A DNA stretch of 33,576 bases from NCBI GenBank assembly GCA_017379075.1, contig JAFNXL010000049.1, forward strand, positions 1 through 33,576, read 5' to 3'. The stretch comes from Bacteroidaceae bacterium. Lineage in GTDB: Bacteria; Bacteroidota; Bacteroidia; Bacteroidales; Bacteroidaceae. The notes beneath the pieces were generated by a model that did no database searches, was not told the origin of the DNA, and was given only the letters and a program-made list of their open reading frames with translations. Positions 1 to 7,673 of this stretch are shown here, piece by piece; the stretch's first letter is position 1, and each line of letters starts with the position of its first letter. A program made the position numbers and the translations under genes.

Positions 1-105
1 CGGTTCGCTTCCTTTTATAAAAAAGCTTGTACTACATTTCCTTAATGTCTTATGTGAAATCTTTCAAAGAACTCGATCGCAAACGACGTTGTTTCTCGTT
101 TGCGG
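1..105 (-). promoter_or_regulatory. Probable rRNA operon 5' leader (boxA-like element and hairpin)
   Basis: Downstream of the promoter, the minus-strand transcript starts with an 8-bp hairpin (arms 79-86 and 96-103, GCAAACGA/TCGTTTGC). It continues with GAGTTCTTTGAAA, resembling the boxA antitermination element of Bacteroidetes rrn leaders, and then GTAGTACAAG, a string I associate with Bacteroides/Prevotella 16S leaders. No open reading frame begins here. The 16S gene itself would lie left of position 1, so this assignment is inferred from leader signals and memory. Confidence 0.5.
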
Positions 106-108
106 GTG

Positions 109-139
109 CAAAGGTAGACACTTTCCACAATATGACAAA
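109..139 (-). promoter_or_regulatory. Strong Bacteroidetes-type promoter, probably of an rRNA operon
   Basis: Read on the minus strand, a TTTG -33 box (139-136) is followed by exactly 19 nt and a TACCTTTG -7 box (116-109), which matches the Bacteroides consensus TTTG-N19-21-TAnnTTTG. An A/T-rich tract lies upstream (about 150-200), as in UP-element promoters. Transcription would run off the left edge of the window, so the gene served is not seen. The leader sequence suggests an rRNA operon. Confidence 0.6.
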
Positions 140-216
140 ACATCCAGGCAACTTTTTTAAAGAAAATCTTAAAAAAAAATTAAGATACATTATTATATAA
201 TATATTAGGACAGAAA

Positions 217-259
217 AAAAGGCTGGCGCTATGTCATTATAGACTTTGGCCAGCCTTTT
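217..259. terminator. Bidirectional rho-independent terminator
   Basis: The arms AAAAGGCTGGC (217-227) and GCCAGCCTTTT (249-259) are perfect complements, with A-rich sequence on the left and T-rich sequence on the right. It lies 27 nt after the stop of the last gene of the yceD-der operon. It should end that operon and insulate the rRNA-type promoter beyond it. Confidence 0.85.
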
Positions 260-286
260 GCTTTATTCTCAAATAGAGCAGAATTT

Positions 287-685
287 TCATTCCATTCTCC
301 ATACACTGTCCTCGAGTACCATAGGAACAACTATTCTTTCTGATACGGAATCTGCATAAATTATATCCATATAAACCTCGGCACGCTTGTCTTGAAGTAA
401 CGCCTCAACTCCACGCACTGATACCATCCCGCCATGTTGCGTCTGTTGGTTTTGACAGAAAGCCTTTAACGCCTGCACTGTCTGCGAACGTTGTTCGGGC
501 AACATTTTACATACGCCTGAAATTCCCTCCAGACACTTCTCATACTGACCAGCCAAGAGATTCTGGTAATATATCTCGGCCTGACTACAGACAGCAGCAC
601 TTGAGTTCAGGTCCTGCACTTCTTTGCGGCATGCCGTAAAAAGAAGGATGGACACCAGGGGCAATATGGACAGGAAGCGTTTCAC
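287..685 (-). CDS. Small lipoprotein, DUF4878/NTF2-like, unknown function
   Basis: This is a 132-residue protein with a lipoprotein signal: a positive N-terminus, a hydrophobic stretch and the lipobox LLFTAC with Cys19. It is probably anchored in the membrane facing the periplasm or outer surface. After the signal it has the pattern A[19 protein letters not shown], like the helical start of the DUF4878/SnoaL-type fold, and ends with short strands ([17 protein letters not shown]). The start is GTG, and its last two bases are shared with the TGA stop of der (a GTGA overlap). It is therefore translationally coupled as the last gene of the operon. The family assignment rests on pattern memory, and no biochemical role can be read from the sequence. 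Confidence 0.75.
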   Translation of the reverse strand: MKRFLSILPLVSILLFTACRKEVQDLNSSAAVCSQAEIYYQNLLAGQYEKCLEGISGVCKMLPEQRSQTVQALKAFCQNQQTQHGGMVSVRGVEALLQDKRAEVYMDIIYADSVSERIVVPMVLEDSVWRME

Positions 686-1995
686 TTCTGACGAATAAAG
701 ATATTGATAGGCGTACCTGAGAAGTCCCAGCGCTCACGAATCTTATTTTCAAGGAAACGGCGATAGGGTTCCTTCACATATTGAGGGAGGTTTGCATAGA
801 AAACAAAACTCGGAACGCGCGTATCGGGCAATTGCATACAATACTTGATCTTGATATATTTACCTTTCATTGATGGTGGCGGATAGGCCTCAATCAATGG
901 AAGCAACTCCTCGTTGAGTTTTGCAGTAGCCACCCTACGACGGCGAGACAAGTAAACGTCCTTTGCCGTTTCAAGAATCTTAAAGATTCGCTGTTTGGTG
1001 AGCGCACTCGCATAAATGATAGGAAAATCGCTGAATGGAGCCATGCGATTACGGATGGCCGATTCATACTCATCCATCACCTTTTGCGATTTATCCTGCA
1101 CAAGGTCCCATTTATTTACCACAACCACAATACTCTTCTGGTTGCGCTGGATCACTTGGAAAATATTCAAATCCTGTCCCTCAATTCCACGCGTGGCGTC
1201 AAGCATCAGGATGCAAACATCAGAGTTCTCGATGCTTCGAATGCTTCGCATTACACTATAGAACTCAAGATCTTCCGTCACTTTATTCTTACGACGGATT
1301 CCCGCTGTGTCCACAAGATAGAAGTCAAAACCGAACTTGTCATAACGTGTGTATATACTATCGCGGGTTGTTCCTGCGATGTCAGTTACAATATGGCGGT
1401 CCTCGCCTATGAAGGCATTGACCAGGCTGCTCTTTCCTACATTAGGACGGCCAACCACGGCAAAACGCGGAATATCCGCCTCTGGCTGTTCAGACGCCTC
1501 TTTGGGCAGACTCTCAATAACCAGATCCAGCAGGTCGCCTGTACCACTTCCTGTAGAAGAAGAAATACAGTAAGGGTCACCCAAACCTAACCCATAAAAC
1601 TCTGCGGCCATATAGGTCTGATAGTTGTTGTCCGCCTTGTTTGCCACCAAAATCACCTTCTTTTTGGTACGGCGCAAAATGTTTGCCACAGCCTCGTCCA
1701 GGTCAGTTATTCCATTGTTCACATCAACAAGGAACAGAATAAGGTCGGCCTCTTCTGTCGCCAATGTCACCTGCTTGCGGATTTCTTCCTCAAAGATATC
1801 GTCGCTGTTTACAACCCATCCTCCTGTGTCTACCACAGAGAACTCACGTCCGATCCACTCGCACTTGCCATATTGACGGTCGCGAGTTGTACCAGCCTCG
1901 TCACTTACAATGGCGTGACGGGTCTGGGTAAGACGGTTGAAAAGGGTGGACTTACCCACATTGGGGCGTCCCACAATCGCTACAAGATTTCCCAT
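682..1995 (-). CDS. der: Ribosome biogenesis GTPase Der (EngA)
   Basis: Der is a double-GTPase needed for maturation of the 50S ribosomal subunit. At 437 residues it has the usual length. The first G domain has the P-loop GRPNVGKST (9-17), DTGG (56-59) and NKAD (119-122). The second has GRPNVGKSS (182-190), DTAG (229-232) and NKWD (294-297). A KH-like domain fills the C-terminus from about residue 350. The ATG at 1995 sits directly before the first beta-strand and P-loop, so no other start is plausible. It lies 70 nt after era and overlaps the following lipoprotein gene by 4 nt. Placing era and der next to each other fits joint supply of ribosome-assembly GTPases. Confidence 0.97.
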   Translation of the reverse strand: MGNLVAIVGRPNVGKSTLFNRLTQTRHAIVSDEAGTTRDRQYGKCEWIGREFSVVDTGGWVVNSDDIFEEEIRKQVTLATEEADLILFLVDVNNGITDLDEAVANILRRTKKKVILVANKADNNYQTYMAAEFYGLGLGDPYCISSSTGSGTGDLLDLVIESLPKEASEQPEADIPRFAVVGRPNVGKSSLVNAFIGEDRHIVTDIAGTTRDSIYTRYDKFGFDFYLVDTAGIRRKNKVTEDLEFYSVMRSIRSIENSDVCILMLDATRGIEGQDLNIFQVIQRNQKSIVVVVNKWDLVQDKSQKVMDEYESAIRNRMAPFSDFPIIYASALTKQRIFKILETAKDVYLSRRRRVATAKLNEELLPLIEAYPPPSMKGKYIKIKYCMQLPDTRVPSFVFYANLPQYVKEPYRRFLENKIRERWDFSGTPINIFIRQK

Positions 1996-2065
1996 ACGTT
2001 CAGATATAAGCGTTATATTAGGTATTTTGAGTGATTATTTACATATTTGCAGTTTTCACACCGGA

Positions 2066-2947
2066 CTAATCCTGATGATAGCCGAATGCTTTCAAAGAAC
2101 GGTCGCTGCTTCTCCAATCCTTGTCCACTTTGACAAAAATTTCCAGGAATATCTTCTTTCCAAAGAATTTCTCCAAAGACTTGCGGGCTTCGCTGGACAC
2201 CCGTTTGAGCGCTACGCCCTGATGCCCAATGATTATGCCCTTCTGGCTTTCACGCTCCACATACACGACAGCGCTGATGCGAATCAAGGTGTCATTTTCC
2301 TTGAATGCCTCCACTACAACTTCTGTGCTGTAGGGAATTTCCTTGTCATAGTAAAGCAGAATCTTTTCACGGATAATCTCAGTCACAAAAAAGCGGGCAG
2401 GCTTGTCCGTCCACTGATCCTTGTCAAAGTATGCAGGAGACTCGGGAAGAAGTTGCTTTATCCTCGCCAGCACTACATCAACGTTGAATCTGTGCAAAGC
2501 GCTGATGGGTATAATTTCAGCCTTGGGCAACACTTCGTGCCACTGTTCCACGCATACTGCAAGTTTAGACTGATCCGTGAGATCTATCTTGTTGATCAGC
2601 ACCAGCACCGGCACATCCAATTTGGCCACACGAGACAGGAAATCCGCATTCTTGTCCGGAGTTTCCACCATATCTGTCACATAAAGCAGCACATCGGCAT
2701 CCTGCAACGCGCTTTCACTGAATTGCAGCATTGATTCCTGCAACTTGTAATTCGGCTTAAGTACGCCAGGCGTGTCGCTGAAACAGATTTGCATGTCATC
2801 AGTGTTAAGGATACCCATGATACGATGACGCGTTGTCTGTGCCTTAAACGTGGCAATGCTGATTTTTTCGCCAACGAGAAGATTCATCAGCGTGGATTTT
2901 CCCACATTGGGATTGCCCACTATGTTTACAAAACCGGCTTTATGCAT
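2066..2947 (-). CDS. era: GTPase Era
   Basis: Era is a GTPase that binds the 3' end of 16S rRNA and acts in 30S maturation. With the start chosen here the protein is 293 residues. The P-loop GNPNVGKST is at 11-19, followed by a switch region with TTRHRIMG, a DTPG motif, NKID, and a C-terminal KH domain with the loop [14 protein letters not shown]. The reading frame stays open upstream into fabH as far as 3043, but conserved Era sequence begins at MHKAGF. ATG codons at 2947 and 2956 are both possible, giving overlaps of 8 or 17 nt with fabH. I prefer 2947 because Bacteroides Era proteins, as I recall them, begin there. The overlap suggests translational coupling to fabH. Confidence 0.95.
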   Translation of the reverse strand: MHKAGFVNIVGNPNVGKSTLMNLLVGEKISIATFKAQTTRHRIMGILNTDDMQICFSDTPGVLKPNYKLQESMLQFSESALQDADVLLYVTDMVETPDKNADFLSRVAKLDVPVLVLINKIDLTDQSKLAVCVEQWHEVLPKAEIIPISALHRFNVDVVLARIKQLLPESPAYFDKDQWTDKPARFFVTEIIREKILLYYDKEIPYSTEVVVEAFKENDTLIRISAVVYVERESQKGIIIGHQGVALKRVSSEARKSLEKFFGKKIFLEIFVKVDKDWRSSDRSLKAFGYHQD

Positions 2948-4031
2948 TTTCTCCATTACGTTTCGCGTACCATTCCTCGCGAGAAATTTCTCCTTCCTTG
3001 TAATATTCTGCAGGACTCTTGGCCGCTTCCGCAGCACCATCATATCCCCATATCAGATAGTTGGCACCCCAAGTGAATCCTGCGCCAAAGGCCGTCATTA
3101 TAAGCTTGTCGCCTTTTTTCAGCTGAGGCTCATACTCCCAGAGACACAAAGGCAACGTACCACCGGAGGTATTGGCCATGTGGTCAATGTTGATCATTAT
3201 ATGGTCTTCAGAAACCTTGATACGGCGTGCAACCGCAGTTTCTATACGAATGTTTGCCTGATGAGGAACAATCCAGTCAATATCATCGCGCGTCAGCCCG
3301 TTGCGTGTGGCAATGGTCTCCACTGCATCTGACATTTTTGTCACGGCATGCTTAAACACGGTACGGCCTTCCTGATATACAAAATGTTGACGCTGGTCAA
3401 CAGTCTCGTGGCTGGGCATATTGGCAGAACCGCCTGCGGCCATGTGAAGATTGTCATATCCCTGTCCGTCCACCAGCAGGAAAGAATCCATCAGACCGAT
3501 TTCTTCCGTGGTTGCCTCAAGCATTACGCATGCCGCACCATCTCCAAAAATGGGGCATGTATTGCGGTCCTCGTAATTTGTCATGCTGCTCATGTGGTCA
3601 CCGCCACAAACAATCACACGCTTGTAACGACCGGAGCAAATCAGCCCGGAACCCATTTCCAACGCATACAAAAAACCGGCACATGCAGCTTCCATGTCAA
3701 AGCCGAACGCTTTCTTCAGCCCCAGATTTCCGATAACCAAAGAAGCGGTTGAGGGGAAATGGTAATCCGGAGTTGTAGTGGCACAAATAAGGGCTTCTAC
3801 AGAATCCAATTCAACCTGAGTTTTCTCCAGCAGTTGTTTTACTGCTCGCGTCATCAAGTACGAAGTACCCTTTCCTTGTTCGGGCTTAAGAATGTGGCGC
3901 GTTTTCACACCTATACGTTCCATAATCCACTCATCGCTTGTCTCCACGATGCGGGACATTTCTTCATTATCCAATATATAGGTGGGCACATAGCCTCCCA
4001 CTCCTGTTATCACTGCATGTATTTTTCCCAT
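2940..4031 (-). CDS. fabH: Beta-ketoacyl-ACP synthase III (FabH)
   Basis: This enzyme condenses acetyl-CoA with malonyl-ACP to start type II fatty acid synthesis. The catalytic triad is visible: Cys117 (EAACAGF), His257 (PHQAN) and Asn287 (ANTSGGT). The family closing motif GAGFTWGA is at about 316-323. The protein is 363 residues. After the normal FabH end (around residue 332, IWGYDG) there is a charged tail of about 31 residues, rich in A/E/K, that runs into the start of era. The gene lies downstream of yceD-rpmF in the arrangement common in bacteria, but plsX is absent from the expected place. A 161-nt gap separates it from rpmF, so an extra promoter or processing site is possible. Confidence 0.95.
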   Translation of the reverse strand: MGKIHAVITGVGGYVPTYILDNEEMSRIVETSDEWIMERIGVKTRHILKPEQGKGTSYLMTRAVKQLLEKTQVELDSVEALICATTTPDYHFPSTASLVIGNLGLKKAFGFDMEAACAGFLYALEMGSGLICSGRYKRVIVCGGDHMSSMTNYEDRNTCPIFGDGAACVMLEATTEEIGLMDSFLLVDGQGYDNLHMAAGGSANMPSHETVDQRQHFVYQEGRTVFKHAVTKMSDAVETIATRNGLTRDDIDWIVPHQANIRIETAVARRIKVSEDHIMINIDHMANTSGGTLPLCLWEYEPQLKKGDKLIMTAFGAGFTWGANYLIWGYDGAAEAAKSPAEYYKEGEISREEWYAKRNGENA

Positions 4032-4132
4032 TTTTAAAACTAATGATCGGGGTTCTTACCTTATTTTATATATTATGTAGACACTCCCTGGGACAAACGG
4101 TTCTCCAGGCAAGGCCTTCCATATCCAAATAT

Positions 4133-4164
4133 AGCCGCAGAAGCCCATTACGGCCAATGCGGCT
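4133..4164 (-). promoter_or_regulatory. Hairpin in the rpmF-fabH gap
   Basis: A 7-bp inverted repeat (AGCCGCA at 4133-4139, TGCGGCT at 4158-4164) lies 29 nt after the rpmF stop, inside the 161-nt gap before fabH. No T-tract follows it directly on the minus strand. A processing site or weak attenuator is therefore more likely than a full terminator. Confidence 0.4.
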
Positions 4165-4192
4165 AATTTCCTTTAAAAAAGAACCTTGTAAA

Positions 4193-4372
4193 TTACGCTT
4201 CCTTCTCGATAGCAACCTTACCACGATAGTAACCGCAAGCAGGGCAAACGGTGTGGTAGATATGGAACTCACCGCAGTTGGGGCATACTGCCAATGCAGG
4301 AGCTACAGCCTTATCATGGGTTCTTCTCTTCAATGTTCTAGTCTTTGACTGTCTTCTTTTAGGATGTGCCAT
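4193..4372 (-). CDS. rpmF: 50S ribosomal protein L32
   Basis: A 59-residue protein begins MAHPKRRQSKTRTLKRRTH, the typical basic L32 N-terminus. It contains two CxxC pairs (CPNC at 30-33 and CPAC at 43-46) that form the zinc-ribbon of the Zn-containing type of L32. It ends GKVAIEKEA. It starts 9 nt after the stop of yceD, the classical yceD-rpmF pair. L32 is a small structural protein of the large ribosomal subunit. The four-cysteine form suggests zinc-replete metabolism; a zinc-free paralogue elsewhere cannot be judged from this window. Confidence 0.97.
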   Translation of the reverse strand: MAHPKRRQSKTRTLKRRTHDKAVAPALAVCPNCGEFHIYHTVCPACGYYRGKVAIEKEA

Positions 4373-4381
4373 TTTCTTGTT

Positions 4382-4903
4382 TTATTTATTGTTATTATCT
4401 AATATTTTTCTTAATTCTGCCCAACGGGGGTCAATCTTTTGTTCTTCCTGCTCTTCGGCGGTTTCCCAAAGTCCATCTTCTGAAGCATTTGCACATTCTC
4501 CATCGGGGTGGACGTGGCGTATCGGGATTTCCAATGCCGCGATTTCATAAATGTGCCATGCCACGTTTATGATTCCTTCATCTTGGGGCACTGTCACCAT
4601 TTCGCCGTCATCGTCGTACTCGTCACCGAATTTTGCCTTCAGCAAAACGTCTGCGTCTATGGGAATGTCCATAAACTCCAGACAACGGTCGCACAAGACA
4701 GCCACTTCTCCTTCAATATGGAAAGAAAGTTCATAGGCCTCCGCCCTTTGTCTCACTTCCAAGTCCACATCCAGACTGCCTCGCGTTATTTCCGTCCCCT
4801 GAACCGCAGTAAAAAAGTCATCTTCCACATGCCAGTGAAAAGACGTAGTTTCACCTACAGAAATTCCTTTCAAATCTACTTTATAACAGTCCAGAGTATT
4901 CAT
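4382..4903 (-). CDS. yceD: YceD/DUF177 family protein (23S rRNA accumulation protein)
   Basis: This is a 173-residue cytosolic protein of the DUF177 family. The family is almost always encoded directly before rpmF and in E. coli affects 23S rRNA levels. The characteristic central motif is visible as CDRCLEF (about 81-87), preceded by a predicted beta-rich segment. A very acidic segment follows (EYDDDGEMVTVPQDEG), and the C-terminus has the family ending DPRWAELRKIL. It is the first gene of the operon. Its ATG is only 7 nt from the -7 box TAATTTTG, so the mRNA leader would be only a few bases. The identification rests on the motif and the rpmF neighbour. Confidence 0.93.
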   Translation of the reverse strand: MNTLDCYKVDLKGISVGETTSFHWHVEDDFFTAVQGTEITRGSLDVDLEVRQRAEAYELSFHIEGEVAVLCDRCLEFMDIPIDADVLLKAKFGDEYDDDGEMVTVPQDEGIINVAWHIYEIAALEIPIRHVHPDGECANASEDGLWETAEEQEEQKIDPRWAELRKILDNNNK

Positions 4904-4910
4904 CGGGGTG

Positions 4911-4918
4911 CAAAATTA
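4911..4918 (-). promoter_or_regulatory. -7 box (TAATTTTG) of the yceD-rpmF-fabH-era-der operon
   Basis: The minus strand carries TAATTTTG seven nucleotides before the yceD ATG. No good TTTG -33 box is seen at 19 nt. If transcription starts about 4-7 nt after the box, the transcript is nearly leaderless. Confidence 0.6.
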
Positions 4919-4966
4919 CAAAAAAAAGACGTACTGACGTAATTTTTCAACTTAAAAAATGCTTAT

Positions 4967-6124
4967 TTAGTGCTTTTTCAGTTCAATACGGAAGGTTGTA
5001 CCCTTTCCCAACTCAGAATTCTTGACAAAAATGTGTCCTTGGTGATAATCTTCAATTATTCGCTTGGCCAAAGAGAGCCCCAGCCCCCAGCCTCTTTTTT
5101 TCGTTGTGAATCCGGGCATGAAGATGGTCTGGAAATGATTCTTTGCTATTCCCTTTCCGGTGTCCGCCACTTCAAGGGCATAACAGTTGGGAAGGTCTGT
5201 GGCCGTAAGCGTTATCGTTCCGTCACCGTCCATGGAATCCACCGCATTCTTGCAAAGGTTCTCCACCACCCACTCGAAAAGCGGGGCGTTCATGGGCACA
5301 ATGAGCGGCTGTTGCGGCAAGTTACAGACCAAGCGCACCCTGTTGCTGGTGCGTCGGCCAATATATTGCAGCACCTGCGTTACCACTTCGTTCAGGTTCT
5401 CGGGCTGGATTTCCGGTTTGGAGCCTATCTTGCTGAAACGCTCGGCAATGCGCTGTAGCCGTTTCACGTCGCTCCCCAGTTCCGGAATCAGCTCGTCGTC
5501 CGGATAGGTGTCCTTCAGTACCTCCACCCACGCCATCAAACTGCTGATTGGGGTGCCCAGCTGATGGGCAGTCTCCTTGCTCAGTCCCACCCACACCTTG
5601 TTCTGTTCGGCCTTCTTGCTGCTGAGCAAGGCGAAAATGGCAATCAGCACAAACACCAGCACCACGCCCAGCTGTACGTATGGCCACCAGGCCAGTCTGA
5701 TGAGCATCAGACTTTCGCCATAGCAGATCTCCATATAATCCTGGTCGGACAAGTCAATCCGAATGGAATGCTCAGCGTTCTGCCATGCCTGGGCCTTGTC
5801 CTTTATATATAATAAGGAATCTTCCGCATTGTCCGCCCGCACTGCCAGATTGCGGTAATCCTGCACATTCCCCAGCCTGTCCAGCACAATAACAGGAATG
5901 GTGTGGTTTCCGTTCAGCACCTCCAGCACAAGCGACAGATCCGTGTTCTCGTCCGCATTGTTCAGCGTGCGCATTGCCTGCGCCCACACCCCCATCTTGC
6001 GTTGCTCCTCCTCCTTGAGGTCGCTCACCAGAAATTGAGATACGGCCAATGATGCCACAACCAGAAACACGGCTGCAAGCACCAGTATTATTTTCACCTG
6101 TCTGATACGGTCTGTCCACTGCAT
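4967..6124 (-). CDS. Membrane sensor histidine kinase
   Basis: With the start at 6124 this is a 385-residue kinase. It has one membrane helix at about 11-33, a periplasmic domain of about 115 residues, a second helix at about 148-168 and a cytoplasmic kinase core. The H-box is KETAHQLGTPISS with phospho-acceptor His187. The N-box is ENLCKNAVDS, the G1 box ADTGKGIA (320-327) and the G2 region GWGLGLSLAKR (345-355). No HAMP or PAS domain is evident and no response regulator gene is adjacent, so its partner is unknown. The frame is open to 6169, adding 15 residues before MQWTDR. I chose 6124 because a short basic stretch then leads directly into the first helix. It is divergent from the protease gene at 6206. 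Confidence 0.88.
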   Translation of the reverse strand: MQWTDRIRQVKIILVLAAVFLVVASLAVSQFLVSDLKEEEQRKMGVWAQAMRTLNNADENTDLSLVLEVLNGNHTIPVIVLDRLGNVQDYRNLAVRADNAEDSLLYIKDKAQAWQNAEHSIRIDLSDQDYMEICYGESLMLIRLAWWPYVQLGVVLVFVLIAIFALLSSKKAEQNKVWVGLSKETAHQLGTPISSLMAWVEVLKDTYPDDELIPELGSDVKRLQRIAERFSKIGSKPEIQPENLNEVVTQVLQYIGRRTSNRVRLVCNLPQQPLIVPMNAPLFEWVVENLCKNAVDSMDGDGTITLTATDLPNCYALEVADTGKGIAKNHFQTIFMPGFTTKKRGWGLGLSLAKRIIEDYHQGHIFVKNSELGKGTTFRIELKKH

Positions 6125-6192
6125 TTGATAAAAAAACGGACATGCGGCCACTTTTATTGTATCCGCCATGGAATGATTCCGATAAAATGTCG

Positions 6193-6200
6193 TAACTTTG
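6193..6200 (+). promoter_or_regulatory. -7 box (TAACTTTG) of the clostripain-like protease gene
   Basis: TAACTTTG ends six nucleotides before the ATG at 6206, so the expected transcription start coincides with or just precedes the start codon. A nearly leaderless mRNA is implied. No clear TTTG box is seen at the usual distance. Confidence 0.55.
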
Positions 6201-6205
6201 CCGTC

Positions 6206-7369
6206 ATGAAAGCATTAAAACTACTTTTATATTCCCTTTGCGTCTTCGCACTGCTCAGTGCGTGTAAAGACAAGTTGCCGGCTCCGGACACCATAGAGGC
6301 CGAACGCACCGTCATCATCTACATGATGGCGGAAAACTCCCTCAACAGATTCTCCGCCAACGACATTAACGAGATTAGACAAGCTTATGGCAACATACCA
6401 CAGAACACCAATCTGGTTGTCTATGTGGACAACTCCTCCTTGCCGGTCATCTATAACGTAACCGCCAAAAAGGGCTTTGTGGAATGGAAAACCTATGCCC
6501 AAGACCAAATCAGCACGGACAGCACCGTAATGCAACGCACCCTGAAGGAAATCACCACAAAGTTTCCCGCAAAGCACTATGGTCTTGTCCTTTGGTCACA
6601 CGGAAGCGGATGGGTGCCACAGAAAAGGAGCATCGGCATTGACAACGGAAAGAACACCTCAAGCAACTCCGGACTCCAGATGAATATCCCCACCCTCAGA
6701 GGCGTACTGGAGACCCTCCCCCACTTGGAGTTCATCCTCTTCGACGCCTGCGCCATGCAGAGCATTGAAGTGGCATACGAGCTGCGCAACGTAACCGATT
6801 ACCTCATTGGCAGCCCCACGGAAATCCATGCCGAGGGCGCACCGTATGACATGATACTCGGTCCCATGATGAGGGGGGACGTATTGGAAGTGGTAAAGCA
6901 ATACTATGCCACATACCAGAGCTGGGACGGCGTGGTCATTTCCCTGCTCGACTGCCGCAAGATGGAAGCCTTTGCGCAGGCCACGGCCAAGGTGATGCCC
7001 CAGTTCAGCGAGGCCGTCAGCCAGGATGGCGGCACAGAGGGCATACAGATTTACCAGCCCTACTCCTCACAGACCGAATGGAAGCCCGAGCCTTTCGACA
7101 TGGAAGGTGCCATGTACCACACCCTGGACTCCGCATCCTTTGCCGAATGGAAGATTGCGCTAGACCAGATTCTCCTATACAAGAACGCCACAAGCAGCTG
7201 GACAAGCGTATTCTCTGGCTACAGCCACTGCCATCTTACTGACCCAGACCATTATGCGGCCCTCTCCATTTTTCTTCCCCACGAGAAATACACTCCCCAA
7301 GGATGGAATGAGAATTTCCGCGCCTTCCAGTGGTACCGCGCTGCCGGTTGGGACAAGACCGGATGGTAA
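6206..7369 (+). CDS. Secreted clostripain family (C11) cysteine peptidase lipoprotein
   Basis: This is a 387-residue lipoprotein with lipobox LLSAC, Cys20. The peptidase C11 caspase-like fold is recognised from TVIIYMMAENSLN (35-47), the catalytic His132 in LVLWSHGSGW and the catalytic Cys182 in FILFDACAMQS, followed by a family stretch containing SPTEIHAEGAPYD. Such proteins are surface or periplasmic and cleave after basic or other residues; substrate and self-activation cannot be read here. The frame is open upstream to 6125, but the lipoprotein signal and the -7 box at 6193-6200 fix the start at 6206. It is a single gene followed by a terminator at 7406-7440, and divergent from a sensor kinase that could regulate it. 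Confidence 0.9.
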   Translation: MKALKLLLYSLCVFALLSACKDKLPAPDTIEAERTVIIYMMAENSLNRFSANDINEIRQAYGNIPQNTNLVVYVDNSSLPVIYNVTAKKGFVEWKTYAQDQISTDSTVMQRTLKEITTKFPAKHYGLVLWSHGSGWVPQKRSIGIDNGKNTSSNSGLQMNIPTLRGVLETLPHLEFILFDACAMQSIEVAYELRNVTDYLIGSPTEIHAEGAPYDMILGPMMRGDVLEVVKQYYATYQSWDGVVISLLDCRKMEAFAQATAKVMPQFSEAVSQDGGTEGIQIYQPYSSQTEWKPEPFDMEGAMYHTLDSASFAEWKIALDQILLYKNATSSWTSVFSGYSHCHLTDPDHYAALSIFLPHEKYTPQGWNENFRAFQWYRAAGWDKTGW

Positions 7370-7405
7370 CCCCGACAAGGCACCAATGGCATACCCCTAT
7401 AAAGA

Positions 7406-7440
7406 ACCCCGACACGCAAATGTGCCGGGGTCTTTTGTTT
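7406..7440 (+). terminator. Rho-independent terminator after the protease gene
   Basis: ACCCCG (7406-7411) pairs with CGGGGT (7426-7431), extended inward by CAC/GTG across one mismatch, with loop GCAAAT. TCTTTTGTTTT follows on the plus strand. On the minus strand it may also stop read-through from the BASS gene. Confidence 0.8.
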
Positions 7441-7470
7441 TATATCCTGCCTGTCCTCCGTTGTCTTTTG

Positions 7471-7601
7471 TACCTTTGCAAAAATGCAAAATTGCAAAGG
7501 ATATTGTAAGACATTGATAATCGGAAGGATACACTTTGCACGCCTTGCAAAACCTTTGCATTTTCTTTGCAAAATGGGCAAAATGGGGTGTTTTGAGGGG
7601 G
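7471..7601 (+). repeat. TTTGCA repeat element, copy A
   Basis: A TGCAAA array (three copies at about 8-nt spacing, 7476-7498) is followed after a spacer by a core of about 60 nt (7542-7601). The core contains CTTGCAAAACCTTTGCATTT and ends TGTTTTGAGGGG. The core recurs on the opposite strand at 9697-9755 with a similar array upstream of it. It lies between the convergent protease and BASS genes. An open frame starting at a TTG at 7536 reads through it, but I do not consider that a gene. Confidence 0.65.
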
Positions 7602-7673
7602 CGAAATGATACAGACAGCTACAGATTTTCAGCTCTCAGCGCCTGGCGCACGTCCTTTTTGCGGGCAGAGCGC

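Noticed and set aside
4056-4148. 30-codon open frame in the rpmF-fabH gap (minus strand)
   Set aside because: Length is within chance expectation, there is no family resemblance, and it starts inside a hairpin loop; kept only as part of a finding.
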